NCBI GenBank assembly: GCA_903918755.1
Contig: CAIXFN010000101.1
Span: 62,001 to 126,000, forward strand
DNA length: 64,000 nt
DNA from: an uncultured Pedosphaera sp.
Lineage (GTDB): Bacteria; Verrucomicrobiota; Verrucomicrobiia; Limisphaerales; Pedosphaeraceae
Direction of reading: 5' to 3'
The notes under the pieces are model-generated. The model saw only the letters and a program-made list of their open reading frames with translations, had not been told where the DNA came from and searched no databases. The first letter of the stretch is position 1. Each line of letters starts with the position of its first letter. This document shows, piece after piece, positions 32,810 to 41,978 of this stretch. A program made the translations under genes and the position numbers.

Positions 32810-34530
32810 GCGGTGGGGGCTAGTTCTCCGGCGTTGACAGGGCGGCGCAGCGTACCCTGGAGGAGGGCGCTGAAAACCACGCAAGCCGCGCAACCGAGCG
32901 GATTGAACCAGATGTAGCTGATCTCATACCGGGGTAAGGATTTGCCCAGCACGAACAGGCAGATCACCAAAGCCTGGGCGGCCAGCGCCCCCCAGAATAC
33001 AGCGGTCCCGCCGATCCAACGCAGGAAAAATCCCACGATGAACAGTCCCAGCATGATGGGGTAGAAAATCGAGCCAATGATGTTCACCGCTTGAATCAGG
33101 TTTTCCGCCAGCGTGGCGGAAAGGGCGAAGGACACGGAAACGACGCCCCAGAGCACCGTCAAACGCTTGGACACCATCAAGTAGTGGGCATCACTCGCCT
33201 GGGGCCGGATCACGTGCTGGTAAACGTCCACGATGGAGGCGGAGCCCAGGGCGTTCAATTCGGCCGCCTTGGCGGACAAGGCCGCCGCGAAGAACGCCGC
33301 GACCAGTAGTCCAATCAGGCCATGGGGCAGGTGATTCAGGATGAAGCCGATGAACACATAATCGGTGTCGTTGGTCGTCCCCTGGGGATCCACCAGGTGG
33401 CGCGCTTCCTGGCGCGCGGCATCCACGCGGGCGCGCGCGGCCGTGGCGGCGGCGACCGCCTTGTCGGCGCCGGCGGTGTCGCCCCGGTGGCGGGCGTCGA
33501 CCCAGGCTTTCAGGCCGGCCCGTTCGTCCTGGTGGGCTGCCGCAAAGGCTGCTTCCACGGCACTGGCCCGCGCGCCTTCGGAGCCCGCGGCGTGCTCGTG
33601 CCAGGCGACTTCGTTGAAATAAACCGGGGGTCGCTCAAACTGGTAAAACACGAACAACAGCACCCCCAGGAGGAGGATGAAGAACTGCATGGGAATTTTG
33701 AACACGGCATTGAACATCAACCCCAGTCGGCTTTCGCGGAGCGAGGCCCCCGAAAGGTAGCGCTGGACCTGGGACTGGTCGGTGCCGAAATAGGCCAGCA
33801 TGAGAAACGGCGCTCCGAGCATTCCGGACCAAAAGGTATAGCGTTCCCGGGGATCCGGGGAAAAATTGATCGCGCGCAAGCGGTGGAAATTACCCGCGAC
33901 CGCGAAGGCATCCGGCAGGCTGAGGCCGGGCGGCAATTTGGTCACGAGAATCACCAACGCCGCCAGCATCCCTGCAAAGATCACGCCGATCTGGTATTTC
34001 TGGGTGACATTGACCGCCTCGCTGCCGCCCGACACGGTGTATACAATCACCACCAGGCCGCTGCATAAAATCGTCAGGTCCAGCCGCCAGCCCAGCACGG
34101 TGGAGAGCACAATGGCGGGGGCGTACAGGGTGATGCCCGCGCCGAGTCCGCGCTGCAGCAGAAAGATGCCGGCGCCCAGCAGCCGGGTCTTGGTGTCGAA
34201 CCGCTGCCCGAGGTACTCGTAAGCGGTGTAAACATGCAGCCGCCGGTAGCGCGGGAGAAAAACGGTGGCGATGAGGATCAGCGCCAGGGGCATGCCGAAA
34301 TAGATCTGCACGAAGCCCAGGCCGCTTTCGAATCCCTGTCCGGGGGTGGACAAAAAAGTTACCGCGCTGGCCTGCGTGGCCATCACCGAGAGGCCGATGG
34401 CCAGCCACCGGGATTGCTCGCTGCCGCGCAGGTAGCCGCGGAGGTCCGTCCCACCCCGCGTCCGCCACATGCCGTAGAGCGCGATGCCCAGGACGGTGAC
34501 CAGCAATACGACGTAATCCAGGCGGCTCAT
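32806..34530 (-). CDS. Sodium:solute symporter (SSS family) with a long soluble insert
   Basis: 574 residues from the ATG at 34530, though ATG 34551 is possible. About 13 hydrophobic segments follow the SSS plan: LDYVVLLVTVLGIALYG, LAIGLSVMATQASAVTFLST (the TM2 region with the sodium site), YAPAIVLSTVLGW, GVIFAGMLAALVILV, and later NLIQAVNIIGSIFYPIMLGL. Between about residues 310 and 400 there is a ~90-residue charged, alanine-rich insert (NEVAWHEHAAGSEGARASAV onward) that looks like a soluble coiled helix pair. Substrate unknown; operon position suggests something tied to thiol or amino-sugar handling, but sialic acid, amino acids or sugars are equally possible from sequence. Both ends overlap neighbours by 4 bases. 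Confidence 0.88.
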   Translation of the reverse strand: MSRLDYVVLLVTVLGIALYGMWRTRGGTDLRGYLRGSEQSRWLAIGLSVMATQASAVTFLSTPGQGFESGLGFVQIYFGMPLALILIATVFLPRYRRLHVYTAYEYLGQRFDTKTRLLGAGIFLLQRGLGAGITLYAPAIVLSTVLGWRLDLTILCSGLVVIVYTVSGGSEAVNVTQKYQIGVIFAGMLAALVILVTKLPPGLSLPDAFAVAGNFHRLRAINFSPDPRERYTFWSGMLGAPFLMLAYFGTDQSQVQRYLSGASLRESRLGLMFNAVFKIPMQFFILLLGVLLFVFYQFERPPVYFNEVAWHEHAAGSEGARASAVEAAFAAAHQDERAGLKAWVDARHRGDTAGADKAVAAATAARARVDAARQEARHLVDPQGTTNDTDYVFIGFILNHLPHGLIGLLVAAFFAAALSAKAAELNALGSASIVDVYQHVIRPQASDAHYLMVSKRLTVLWGVVSVSFALSATLAENLIQAVNIIGSIFYPIMLGLFIVGFFLRWIGGTAVFWGALAAQALVICLFVLGKSLPRYEISYIWFNPLGCAACVVFSALLQGTLRRPVNAGELAPTA

Positions 34531-34688
34531 GAATAGGCCCGGGTGAGCCACAGCAGCAGCCCGAGCCAGAGTAGAAAGGAGGCGACCACCAGGGTGTAGA
34601 CCGCCCGCCAGGAGCGGAAGCCGGGCAGACCGGTGAGGCGGTCATCCACCGGTTCCGGGGCGGGCGGAGGAACGGCGGCGCGCTTCAT
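34527..34688 (-). CDS. Small single-pass membrane protein, symporter-associated
   Basis: 53 residues, MKRAAVPPPAPEPVDDR then a single hydrophobic segment VYTLVVASFLLWLGLLLWLT and a short basic end. Its ATG overlaps the stop of the PIG-L gene and its stop overlaps the symporter ATG (four bases each), so the unit is coupled at both ends. Small subunits with one membrane segment accompany some SSS transporters; I infer that role. I do not know a named family for it. Confidence 0.7.
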   Translation of the reverse strand: MKRAAVPPPAPEPVDDRLTGLPGFRSWRAVYTLVVASFLLWLGLLLWLTRAYS

Positions 34689-37198
34689 TTTCCCAGGGAG
34701 ACCAGGTTGGCGAACAGGCGGTAGGCACCCGGAACCCCGGCGGGCAGTTCCCGGAACCACACCAGCGAGGTGTAGACAAAATGGCCCTTGCCGTAAGGGG
34801 CCACCAGCAACCCGCTCCGGAGCGGGGATTCCCCCGGATCATTGGCGGCCAGGATGGGCACGAAGCGTTCGTCCCACTGCCGGGGAAAGTAGATTCCGCG
34901 CTCCTGCACCCAGCCGGCAAAATCCGCGCTGGTAATCTTGTTCGGAGTGTTCAGGACCGGATGATCCGGAGCCAGGAAGGTGACTGGGGAATTCTCGTCC
35001 GTCACGCGATCCGAGGAAATCGTCAGCTTGAGCGGGGCGGCGGTCAGCCCGTCCACCCGGTTGTATTGCATGACCACGTTGCCGCCGGCCTCGGCGTAGG
35101 CGAACAGGTCCGGGAGGTGGCCGCCCAGATCGCGGTGGGTATCAAACGCCCGGATACCCACCACCACGGCATCAAAGGCTTTCAATCGTTCCACGGTCAA
35201 ATCCGCGTTGGCGAGCGTGGTCACGGAATATCCCATCTGCTGCAAGGCCTCCGCCACGCTGTCCCCGGCTCCCGGGAGGTAGCCGATCTCGTGGCCCCGG
35301 GTCGCGAGTTCCAGCACCACGCCTTTCAAGCTGGCTTCCGCCTGCAAGAGCAGGGGGGGGATGTGGGCGTAATGAACTTCCTTGCGGCCCGTGCTACAGA
35401 CTACGCCATTCACGGTGGCGCGCGCCCGCAGCATTCCGCTTCCGGGAACCGCGGGAGCCGTCACTTTAAAGGTGTATTTTGCCTGGTCTCCTTCGGACGT
35501 CAAATGCAGCGGTCGGCTGGCCGGAATGATCGTCCAACCGGTGGGTGCCTCCAACCCGATCGTGCCGGCCGCGTTGGCGCGCGAGGCGGTGGCCGCAATC
35601 GTGATTTCCCGGCTGGCACCGGGGGCGAAGAGTTCCACCCCGGAAGGGAAGGCCAGCGAGACCGGCGGGATGACTTCCAGGCGGCGCTGGATGGCCACCT
35701 TGAGGTGATTGGTCAGTTGCACGGGTTCATCGCGCAGGATCACGACTTGGTCCCCGACCCGGAAGACTTGTTCCAAGGCAAAGATCGACGAGTTTTCCGG
35801 AGTTCCAATCTGGCCTTCCCAAGGCACCCGGAACAGCCCCGGCGAAGGCTCCGCCCGCAACCAGTAAGGCTGGCTGATCGGAGTTCCCGGCGGCAATTTC
35901 TGGGTGGCCTCCCGGCTGACCGTAGTGTTGGGCAGCAAGTCCAATTCTCCGCCCACCGGTTCGGCGCCACCGGGATAGAGCACTCCCAGCCACTTCACGG
36001 GAATGTTCGCGGTGACGGTGGCGGTTTGGTGGAGATGCATGGTTTCACCCGGCACGACTTCGGCATTCGTCACTTCGGTGACCAGCTTCAAACCCAGGCA
36101 GGATTGCAGGATGTGGTCCAATTGGAACCGTTTCTCGTTTAACAGGGCGTCGCGGTTCAACCGGGGATCCTTGGAGAGTTCATTCAAACTGGCGCGCAAA
36201 CTGAGGACGGCCGGGATGGAGGCCGCCGGCGCTGTCGGGCTGAACTTGGCCACCAACTCATCAATGGCGGGTTGCAGGGCCGCGCCACCCGGAAAGCGGG
36301 CCCAGGTTGTGTCCACCCCGTCCAGCAAATCCTTGGTGGCGGGTTCGCCGTCCAAAAATCGGAAGGATTGATAGCGGACACCGCCCCCGCGGCCGCCGCC
36401 AAAACCGCCAAAGCCCTGGCTCTTGTGCATGGCCCGGCTCCGGCTGGCGATTTCCCCGAAGGAATCCCCCGGCGGAGCCTCGGTGTCATTAATTTCCATC
36501 CGGATCCCGTTGTCCCCGCCGCCGTCTCGCGTGCTCAGGCAGACCCTTTTGGGTTGCCAGACTTGCAAATACTTCAATTGTTCCGGATACGCCTTGGGGT
36601 CGCCCGCCAATTTAAAGGCGGCCAGGCCCAGCACCCCGGAAGCCGTATGGTGGCCGTGGGTGCCGCCGGGCACGGTCGAAAAGCCGGTCACGATGACGTC
36701 GGGGCGAAAGGTGCGAATGACCCGCACGATGTCACCGAGCACTTCCTCGCGGCCCCAAATACCCAGGGTTTCGCGGTAATCCTTGGAAAAACCGAAATCA
36801 ATGGCCCGCGTGAAAAACTGCCGGCCTCCATCCACCCGGCGGGCGGCCAGCAATTCGTGGGTCCGGATCAGGCCGAGGGTTTCGCCAAACTCCGGGCCCA
36901 GCACGTTCTGGCCGCCATCACCCCGGGTCAGGGAGAGGTAACCGGTGCGGTAGCCTCTGCCCCGGGCCAGGTAGGCGATCAATTGGCTGTTTTCATCGTC
37001 CGGATGCGCCGCGATGTAGAGGACACTGGCGGTTTGGCGGAAACTGCGCAATTCCTGGGCGATGGCGGGACCGGAAAGCGCTTCCTCCGCTCCGGTTGAC
37101 GGGGGCAATCCCAAAACCAATGATAATCCCAAAATGGCCAGACTTCTGCGGGCTGCGCTGAGTGGGTGCGGTAAGCCGGGACAGGGGAATTTTTTCAT
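34685..37198 (-). CDS. Large exported PIG-L/LmbE deacetylase with C-terminal ThuA-like domain
   Basis: 837 residues from the ATG at 37198. Signal peptide of about 35 residues (LSAARRSLAILGLSLVLGLPPS). Residues 55-230 hold the PIG-L fold: LYIAAHPDDENSQLIAYLA (H-P-D-D-E) and THGHHTASG. The middle (about 330-610) has beta-sandwich or NEW3-like stretches. The end (about 640-830) resembles a ThuA/glutamine-amidotransferase-like fold: YLPGAGDSVAEALQQMGYSV, FDAVVVGIRAFDTHRDLGG and VAPYGKGHFVYTSLVWFREL. Exported, so it probably deacetylates an N-acetyl sugar outside the cytoplasm. It starts the operon leading to the bsh genes. The link to thiol chemistry is contextual only. Confidence 0.82.
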   Translation of the reverse strand: MKKFPCPGLPHPLSAARRSLAILGLSLVLGLPPSTGAEEALSGPAIAQELRSFRQTASVLYIAAHPDDENSQLIAYLARGRGYRTGYLSLTRGDGGQNVLGPEFGETLGLIRTHELLAARRVDGGRQFFTRAIDFGFSKDYRETLGIWGREEVLGDIVRVIRTFRPDVIVTGFSTVPGGTHGHHTASGVLGLAAFKLAGDPKAYPEQLKYLQVWQPKRVCLSTRDGGGDNGIRMEINDTEAPPGDSFGEIASRSRAMHKSQGFGGFGGGRGGGVRYQSFRFLDGEPATKDLLDGVDTTWARFPGGAALQPAIDELVAKFSPTAPAASIPAVLSLRASLNELSKDPRLNRDALLNEKRFQLDHILQSCLGLKLVTEVTNAEVVPGETMHLHQTATVTANIPVKWLGVLYPGGAEPVGGELDLLPNTTVSREATQKLPPGTPISQPYWLRAEPSPGLFRVPWEGQIGTPENSSIFALEQVFRVGDQVVILRDEPVQLTNHLKVAIQRRLEVIPPVSLAFPSGVELFAPGASREITIAATASRANAAGTIGLEAPTGWTIIPASRPLHLTSEGDQAKYTFKVTAPAVPGSGMLRARATVNGVVCSTGRKEVHYAHIPPLLLQAEASLKGVVLELATRGHEIGYLPGAGDSVAEALQQMGYSVTTLANADLTVERLKAFDAVVVGIRAFDTHRDLGGHLPDLFAYAEAGGNVVMQYNRVDGLTAAPLKLTISSDRVTDENSPVTFLAPDHPVLNTPNKITSADFAGWVQERGIYFPRQWDERFVPILAANDPGESPLRSGLLVAPYGKGHFVYTSLVWFRELPAGVPGAYRLFANLVSLGK

Positions 37199-37333
37199 GA
37201 GATTGGACCCCGCAATCCAGAGAGATTGCGGGCTCAAACACGCGCTGGGTTCGGTAGCAAGATTCCCACAATCATTGATTTCCCGGGCGGCACCCGGGGA
37301 TGATCGGGGAAGGCAATCGCCGATGCCTTGTGA

Positions 37334-37873
37334 TCAATCAACAGCTTTGAATTGAACGTAGTACTGGGTCTTTTCCCAGGACCACTGAATTGTTCCCGGC
37401 GTGTCGAGGCTGATCGTGAATTGGTCCACCGACTTTTCCAGCGGGGATTTCATCACTTCTACTCGGGCGACGTCATTCTTCACGTCCACCGGGACGCCCC
37501 ATTTGCCCGTGGTGCTGCTGATGGCGAGTTTGGAAACGCCATTCTCGGAGGGAACAAAGTAAAGGGTGTAGGTACCGGGTTTGATCAGGACGCCATTGAG
37601 TTGGAGGCTTTTCGGGGTCACGAGGGTCGTGGCCTGATCCGCGCCCATGCGCCAGGCTTCATTCCAAGGCACAAGGCCACCCCAAATTTTCCGGACTTCG
37701 GTGGTGCCGGGTTTGATGGTGTAGGGGCGACCATAGGAGATGGTCAGTTTGGCGTCGCCCAGCATGGTGCTGACGGTTTCATGCGGGCTGGCCGGTTTGC
37801 GTCCCTGGGCGAACGTGGGCGTGGCGAGCGCCAGCAAGGCAGTGATAAGGAAGAACGAGCGGAGTATTTTCAT
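37334..37873 (-). CDS. Secreted DUF2911 protein
   Basis: 179 residues with signal peptide MKILRSFFLITALLALATPTFA. The rest is DUF2911: ISYGRPYTIKPGTTEVRKIW then GLVPWNEAWRMGADQATTLV, LNGVLIKPGTYTLYFVP, and a C-terminal W-x-W pair in TIQWSWEKTQYYVQF. Function unknown; common in Bacteroidetes and related soil bacteria. It ends 136 bases beyond the start of the thiol operon on the same strand and likely has its own promoter. Divergent from the LapA-like gene. Confidence 0.88.
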   Translation of the reverse strand: MKILRSFFLITALLALATPTFAQGRKPASPHETVSTMLGDAKLTISYGRPYTIKPGTTEVRKIWGGLVPWNEAWRMGADQATTLVTPKSLQLNGVLIKPGTYTLYFVPSENGVSKLAISSTTGKWGVPVDVKNDVARVEVMKSPLEKSVDQFTISLDTPGTIQWSWEKTQYYVQFKAVD

Positions 37874-38094
37874 GGAAGTTCCTGAGTTGGCAGTTGGTTT
37901 CGATGTCGGTAATCGGCGCTACCATAAAACGTGGATGGAAAAATGCAATGGACAAATGGCAGTTGACCTTGACCCAATGGTCGTGCCGGGGGAGGGGATA
38001 AAGCTGCCGGCCACCCCCGAATCGTGGGCAAAATCGGGCGCCGCGCCGATTGACTCCGGGGGGCTTCGGGCTTAGCCTCACGAGGATTTATTTT

Positions 38095-38346
38095 ATGAAC
38101 GCCAAGCTCATTTTCAAAACGCTTTTTCTGATCGCGATCGCCCTCTTGCTGGTCATTATGGGGATGCACAACAAACGGGATGTCTCCCTGGATTTGCCCG
38201 GGATTTTGCCCAAAACCCTATCGCAGCCGGCTGCCATCATGTACATCGGCTTTTTTGGCCTGGGATTGATCACCGGAACTGTACTCACCGCCGGCGGCAA
38301 GAAGGGAAGCAGCAGCGGGGGGGCAAGCAAAGGCAAAGGTGCCTGA
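38095..38346 (+). CDS. Small LapA-like membrane protein
   Basis: 83 residues from the ATG at 38095; GAGG lies about ten bases upstream. Two hydrophobic segments, FKTLFLIAIALLLVIMGMH and AAIMYIGFFGLGLITGTVLT, joined by a ~25-residue loop (KRDVSLDLPGILPK), then a glycine/serine/lysine tail. This is the shape of LapA/DUF1049 proteins, which act in lipid or envelope assembly in enterobacteria with YciM. No YciM partner is adjacent. An alternative upstream start at 38050 is less likely. Confidence 0.6.
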   Translation: MNAKLIFKTLFLIAIALLLVIMGMHNKRDVSLDLPGILPKTLSQPAAIMYIGFFGLGLITGTVLTAGGKKGSSSGGASKGKGA

Positions 38347-38446
38347 TCAGGCAAGTCATTGGCAGACCCCGTGGGCAGGCGGTCTCTCTGGCGATGGAAT
38401 CGCGGGGAACGGGAGCCATTACCAAACGCTTTTTTCCGCCCGCGTG

Positions 38447-39412
38447 ATGGTCAAGCCGGAGTGGTGCTGGCTGTTGGTCGCGCTGCTCTGGCTTGGCGGC
38501 TGTCTGTTTGCGGAGAACTCCATTGCCGGTGAGCCGGAGCCAGCGGATAGTTGGTTCACCAACCAGGTGGTGCTGCCTGCCGACGCCGGGGCACCAGCCT
38601 CGGCGTCGGCCGCTTTTGCCTCCCTGCATGCCGGGGCGATGCTGGGCCGTTACCTGCTTTATTCCTGGACGCCCGAGCGAATGGACCTTTCCGGCGCCGC
38701 AACTCTGGTGGTCAGCGCGGGCGAACCGGGGCATTGGCCGGCCCGTGATTGGCAGACTTTTCCCATGGTTCTCTCCGGTAATGCCTGGACTGCTCGTCCC
38801 CCTTTGGCGAGCCTGCGTGCGCCGGTGCTTTATTACGTGCGCAGCGTCAGCGGCGGCCAAACCAATCATTCACCATTGCGGATGGTCCGGCCGGATGCCG
38901 CCGGATTGACCGGCCCACTGCGCCCTTTCTCCCCCTTTTTGGAAGGCTTCGAGCAGGGGGTGGCGAATTGGTGTCTCGTATTGGATCACAATGATAGCTC
39001 CCGGTTGTCAACCGATGCGCTCGCCCGCAGTGGCTACCATTCCCTGCGGGTTTCCCTGGCGGCTGGCCAACACTCCGTGACCGTGGCCACCACCCTGGTG
39101 CGGGGTTGGCAACTGGAGGAATCCGGCGCCACCGGGATCAGTCTCTGGCTGCGGACCAAAGCGGGTTCCGGCCGGGCCCGCTTCACATTGCACGCCAATG
39201 CGCTCACCGCAGAGCAGGTCGCCGTCAGTAGTTCCCCGGTCGCGGAGGTGGGGGATCGCTGGGTGAAGGTGGTGGTTCCCATCGAATCGTTTTCCGGTTT
39301 GCCGCTCCGGGACGTGGATTGGTTTGCCGTGGAATTCATCGGCGCGAGGGAGACCGACTTTTTGCTGGACGATTTGGAACTGGTCGGTCCCTGGCCCGGC
39401 GCGGAAAATTGA
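38447..39412 (+). CDS. Putative lipoprotein with a carbohydrate-binding-like C-terminal domain
   Basis: 321 residues from the ATG at 38447, chosen because it starts a signal sequence, WCWLLVALLWLGGC, with a lipobox-like LGGC; the frame is open to 38339. The first half is beta-rich and of unknown family (FTNQVVLPADAGAP, MLGRYLLYSWTPERMDL). The last ~165 residues resemble a jelly roll of the CBM type (GYHSLRVSLAAGQHSVTVAT, ISLWLRTKAGSGRARFTLHA, DVDWFAVEFIGARETDFLLD, ending with LLDDLELVG). Possibly a polysaccharide-binding or surface protein. It ends 27 bases before the amidase stop, which comes in from the other strand. Confidence 0.7.
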   Translation: MVKPEWCWLLVALLWLGGCLFAENSIAGEPEPADSWFTNQVVLPADAGAPASASAAFASLHAGAMLGRYLLYSWTPERMDLSGAATLVVSAGEPGHWPARDWQTFPMVLSGNAWTARPPLASLRAPVLYYVRSVSGGQTNHSPLRMVRPDAAGLTGPLRPFSPFLEGFEQGVANWCLVLDHNDSSRLSTDALARSGYHSLRVSLAAGQHSVTVATTLVRGWQLEESGATGISLWLRTKAGSGRARFTLHANALTAEQVAVSSSPVAEVGDRWVKVVVPIESFSGLPLRDVDWFAVEFIGARETDFLLDDLELVGPWPGAEN

Positions 39413-39439
39413 GCCCGCTACGGAACCGCGGGAAACCAA

Positions 39440-40468
39440 TTACCGGGGGGTGACGCGCGCCTTCGGCGTCGCCTTGGCCGTCCGCTCGACTTCCGATTGG
39501 TAAGTGCGCACCCCGGCGACGATGGCGCGGGCCATCTGGTGCCGGTAGGCGGGATCGTAAATCTTGCGGGATTCGACGGGATTGGACATGAAACCGCCCT
39601 CCACCAGCACCGCCGGCACCTCCGCCAGGCGCAGGACTTCAAACCGGGCCCGTAATACCCCCCGGTCTTCCGCACCCAGGGTGTTCTTGAGCGCGCGTTG
39701 GATGGCGTAGGCGAGGTAGAAGTTGCGGTCATCGTAACGATTGCCCGGCCAGGAGGTGGTGCCAATTTCGTTCCCGCTGGCGTTCGAGGAGGGCGCGCCC
39801 GCCGGGGTCAGGCAATAGACTTGGGCGCCCTGCACGTCGTTGCGGGTAGTGCCGACACTGTTCCAATGCAGACTGATAAACAAATCCGCCTTCCGGACGC
39901 GCGCCAACTCCGGTCGTAGTTCGCGTTCGATGTATTTGTCTGTTCCGCGGGTGAGGAAGACTTCATAGCCCGCGCGCCGGAGCTCCACCGCCAGATCCAG
40001 CGCCAGCAGCAGGGCGTAGCGCTTCTCCTGGCGGCTTCCGTCTTGAAAGCCCGGATCCTTGCCGCCATGACCGGGATCCAAAACGATTCGGCGCACGTGC
40101 GAACTGGTTGGATTGCGCGGGGGATGCACGGCGGGTTTGAGGGCGGCCTGGGCATCGATGCGGGAGACCCAGAGCCCGCCGTCTTGCAGGAGGATGGGAA
40201 AAGACAAACGGACCTTGACGCCGTTGAGCGAAATATCCCGCGTGTCCGCCTCAAATTCAAGGCGGGTCAACCGGTTGGCGGCAACGAGGCTCTTCTCCTT
40301 CTTGACCCATTCGGGCTGGAGTTCGTTTTGCGTGACCCAATCCGTGAGGGAAAGATAATCCAGCCCGCCCAGTTTGCGGGATTGGGGGCCGTTGCTCCCG
40401 ACCGGCGAGGACCAACCGGTTCCTCCCGCCGCCAGCCATACGAGCATCCAGGTCAAAACGGCTTTCAT
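39440..40468 (-). CDS. N-acetylmuramoyl-L-alanine amidase (Amidase_3)
   Basis: 342 residues with signal peptide MKAVLTWMLVWLAAGG. The catalytic domain (about 125-330) has VLDPGHGGKDPG (zinc His, Glu follows in SRQEKRYALLL), LFISLHWNSVG (second His) and VEGGFMSNPVE (catalytic Glu). These enzymes cut the bond between MurNAc and the stem peptide during cell separation. No LysM or AMIN domain was recognised in the first 120 residues, which may hold a different binding module. Faces gltA divergently, about 160 bases apart. Confidence 0.92.
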   Translation of the reverse strand: MKAVLTWMLVWLAAGGTGWSSPVGSNGPQSRKLGGLDYLSLTDWVTQNELQPEWVKKEKSLVAANRLTRLEFEADTRDISLNGVKVRLSFPILLQDGGLWVSRIDAQAALKPAVHPPRNPTSSHVRRIVLDPGHGGKDPGFQDGSRQEKRYALLLALDLAVELRRAGYEVFLTRGTDKYIERELRPELARVRKADLFISLHWNSVGTTRNDVQGAQVYCLTPAGAPSSNASGNEIGTTSWPGNRYDDRNFYLAYAIQRALKNTLGAEDRGVLRARFEVLRLAEVPAVLVEGGFMSNPVESRKIYDPAYRHQMARAIVAGVRTYQSEVERTAKATPKARVTPR

Positions 40469-40536
40469 GCGGCGGCACTCTGCCGGTCACCGCAGGGGCT
40501 TTCAAGCGTAATTGTGCTCAAATCTTTGAAAAATCG

Positions 40537-40565
40537 TTGACGCTCGCGGGCCGCGTCCATAGAAT
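40537..40565 (+). promoter_or_regulatory. Near-consensus sigma-70-type promoter of gltA
   Basis: TTGACG (40537-40542), a 17-base spacer, and TAGAAT (40560-40565). Five of six bases match consensus at each box and the spacing is ideal. A 60-base leader would follow to the gltA start codon. Confidence 0.78.
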
Positions 40566-40632
40566 TTTGAAGGTTCTCACGGATTCGCATCCGCGCCGTA
40601 AATAAGATAAACACTTTGTATTTGATCGACTC

Positions 40633-41769
40633 ATGACCACTCCCGCTTCCTCCGCACCGTCCAAAGGACTTGAAGGCATTATCGCCGCCAGCACGCGCTT
40701 GAGCGATGTCCAGGGCGATGTTGGAAAATTGATCTACTGCGGCTACGACATCGACGAACTGGCCGGCAAGGTTTCCTTTGAGGAGGTGGTCCACCTCCTG
40801 CATCACAACCACCTGCCTAATCGCAAGGAATTAACCGAATTTAAAGAGCATCTCGCCAGTTGCCGGGAACTGCCCGCCGGCGTCGTGCGGATCATCGAAG
40901 AATTTCCGAAGGACACCCCGCCCATGCACGCCATCCGGACGGCGATCTCCGCGCTGGGTTGCTTCGACTCCACTAGTGACGACGACACGATGGATGCCCA
41001 ACGGCAAAAAGCCCTCCGGTTGATTGCCCGGATCCCCATCGTCACCGCTTATTTCCATCGCGTGCGCCAGGGCAAGACCTTGTTGCCCCCTGATCCGGGC
41101 CTGGGTGAGGCCGCCAATTTTCTTTACCTCATTGATGGGGAGCGTCCGACCCTGGACAAGGAGCGCACCATGGACATGTGCTATGTGCTCCATGCCGACC
41201 ATGGGATGAATGCCTCCACGTTCAGCGCGCGCGTGACCATTGCCACGTTGAGCGACATGTATTCCGCCATCACCACCGCCATCGGTACTTTGAAGGGGCC
41301 GCTGCACGGCGGGGCGAATGAGGGCGTGATCAAAATGCTCAAAGAGATCGGTTCTTTGGACCGGGTTGATGCTTACATCGAGGAATGCCTGGAACAGAAA
41401 AAGAAGATCATGGGTATCGGCCACCGGGTGTACAAGACGCTGGATCCCCGGGCGCCTCATCTCAAGCGCATGGCGCAGATTCTGAGCGCGCAATTGGGTG
41501 ATCCCAAATGGATTCAGATGAGTGAACGGATCGCTGAAATCATGCTGACCCGGAAGAACCTCCATGCCAACGTGGACTTCTATTCGGCCACGGTTTATTA
41601 CTCTCTCGGTATCCCCACCGATCTTTTCACCCCGGTGTTTGCCATCTCCCGCACCGCCGGTTGGACGGCCCATGTGCTGGAGCAACTCGCGGACAATCGC
41701 CTGATCCGCCCGCAGAGTTTGTACACCGGCCCGGTGGGCTTGAAAGTCATCCCGATCGATAAACGCTGA
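40633..41769 (+). CDS. gltA: Citrate synthase
   Basis: 378 residues, the short dimeric type seen in Gram-positives and archaea rather than the 427-residue enterobacterial form. Catalytic parts: HADHGMNASTFSAR (first histidine), GPLHGGANEGV (second histidine) and HRVYKTLDPRA region for substrate and Asp. It condenses acetyl-CoA with oxaloacetate to enter the TCA cycle. The leader between its strong promoter and the ATG lacks a clear Shine-Dalgarno (TTTGATCGACTCATG). A strong terminator follows 45 bases after the stop, so it forms a single-gene transcript separate from sucC. Confidence 0.96.
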   Translation: MTTPASSAPSKGLEGIIAASTRLSDVQGDVGKLIYCGYDIDELAGKVSFEEVVHLLHHNHLPNRKELTEFKEHLASCRELPAGVVRIIEEFPKDTPPMHAIRTAISALGCFDSTSDDDTMDAQRQKALRLIARIPIVTAYFHRVRQGKTLLPPDPGLGEAANFLYLIDGERPTLDKERTMDMCYVLHADHGMNASTFSARVTIATLSDMYSAITTAIGTLKGPLHGGANEGVIKMLKEIGSLDRVDAYIEECLEQKKKIMGIGHRVYKTLDPRAPHLKRMAQILSAQLGDPKWIQMSERIAEIMLTRKNLHANVDFYSATVYYSLGIPTDLFTPVFAISRTAGWTAHVLEQLADNRLIRPQSLYTGPVGLKVIPIDKR

Positions 41770-41814
41770 TTGCGTCTGTAGGGGGGGCTTGGGCGGTTCC
41801 ACTTTTGGATGCAC

Positions 41815-41846
41815 GTCCTCCGGGTTTCCCGCCCGGAGGACTTTTT
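41815..41846 (+). terminator. Strong Rho-independent terminator after gltA
   Basis: GTCCTCCGGG (41815-41824) pairs perfectly with CCCGGAGGAC (41832-41841) around TTTCCCG, and is followed by five T. A ten-base GC-rich stem with a T-run is textbook. Confidence 0.92.
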
Positions 41847-41911
41847 GTCTCCCGTGGGCCTGTTTTCCCCGCTTATCCCTCTCCAAATATGCTCCGAGTT
41901 CCGATTTTGGT

Positions 41912-41939
41912 TTGACGCCTCCTCTGGGTCCGTTAGGCT
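41912..41939 (+). promoter_or_regulatory. Weak candidate promoter of sucC
   Basis: TTGACG (41912-41917) followed after 16 bases by TAGGCT (41934-41939). The -10 match is poor (3 of 6), but the same TTGACG box is used upstream of gltA. The sucC ATG lies about 40 bases downstream. Confidence 0.35.
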
Positions 41940-41978
41940 GAAAACCACGGTGACGGAATGCGCCACCATTGAATTTAA

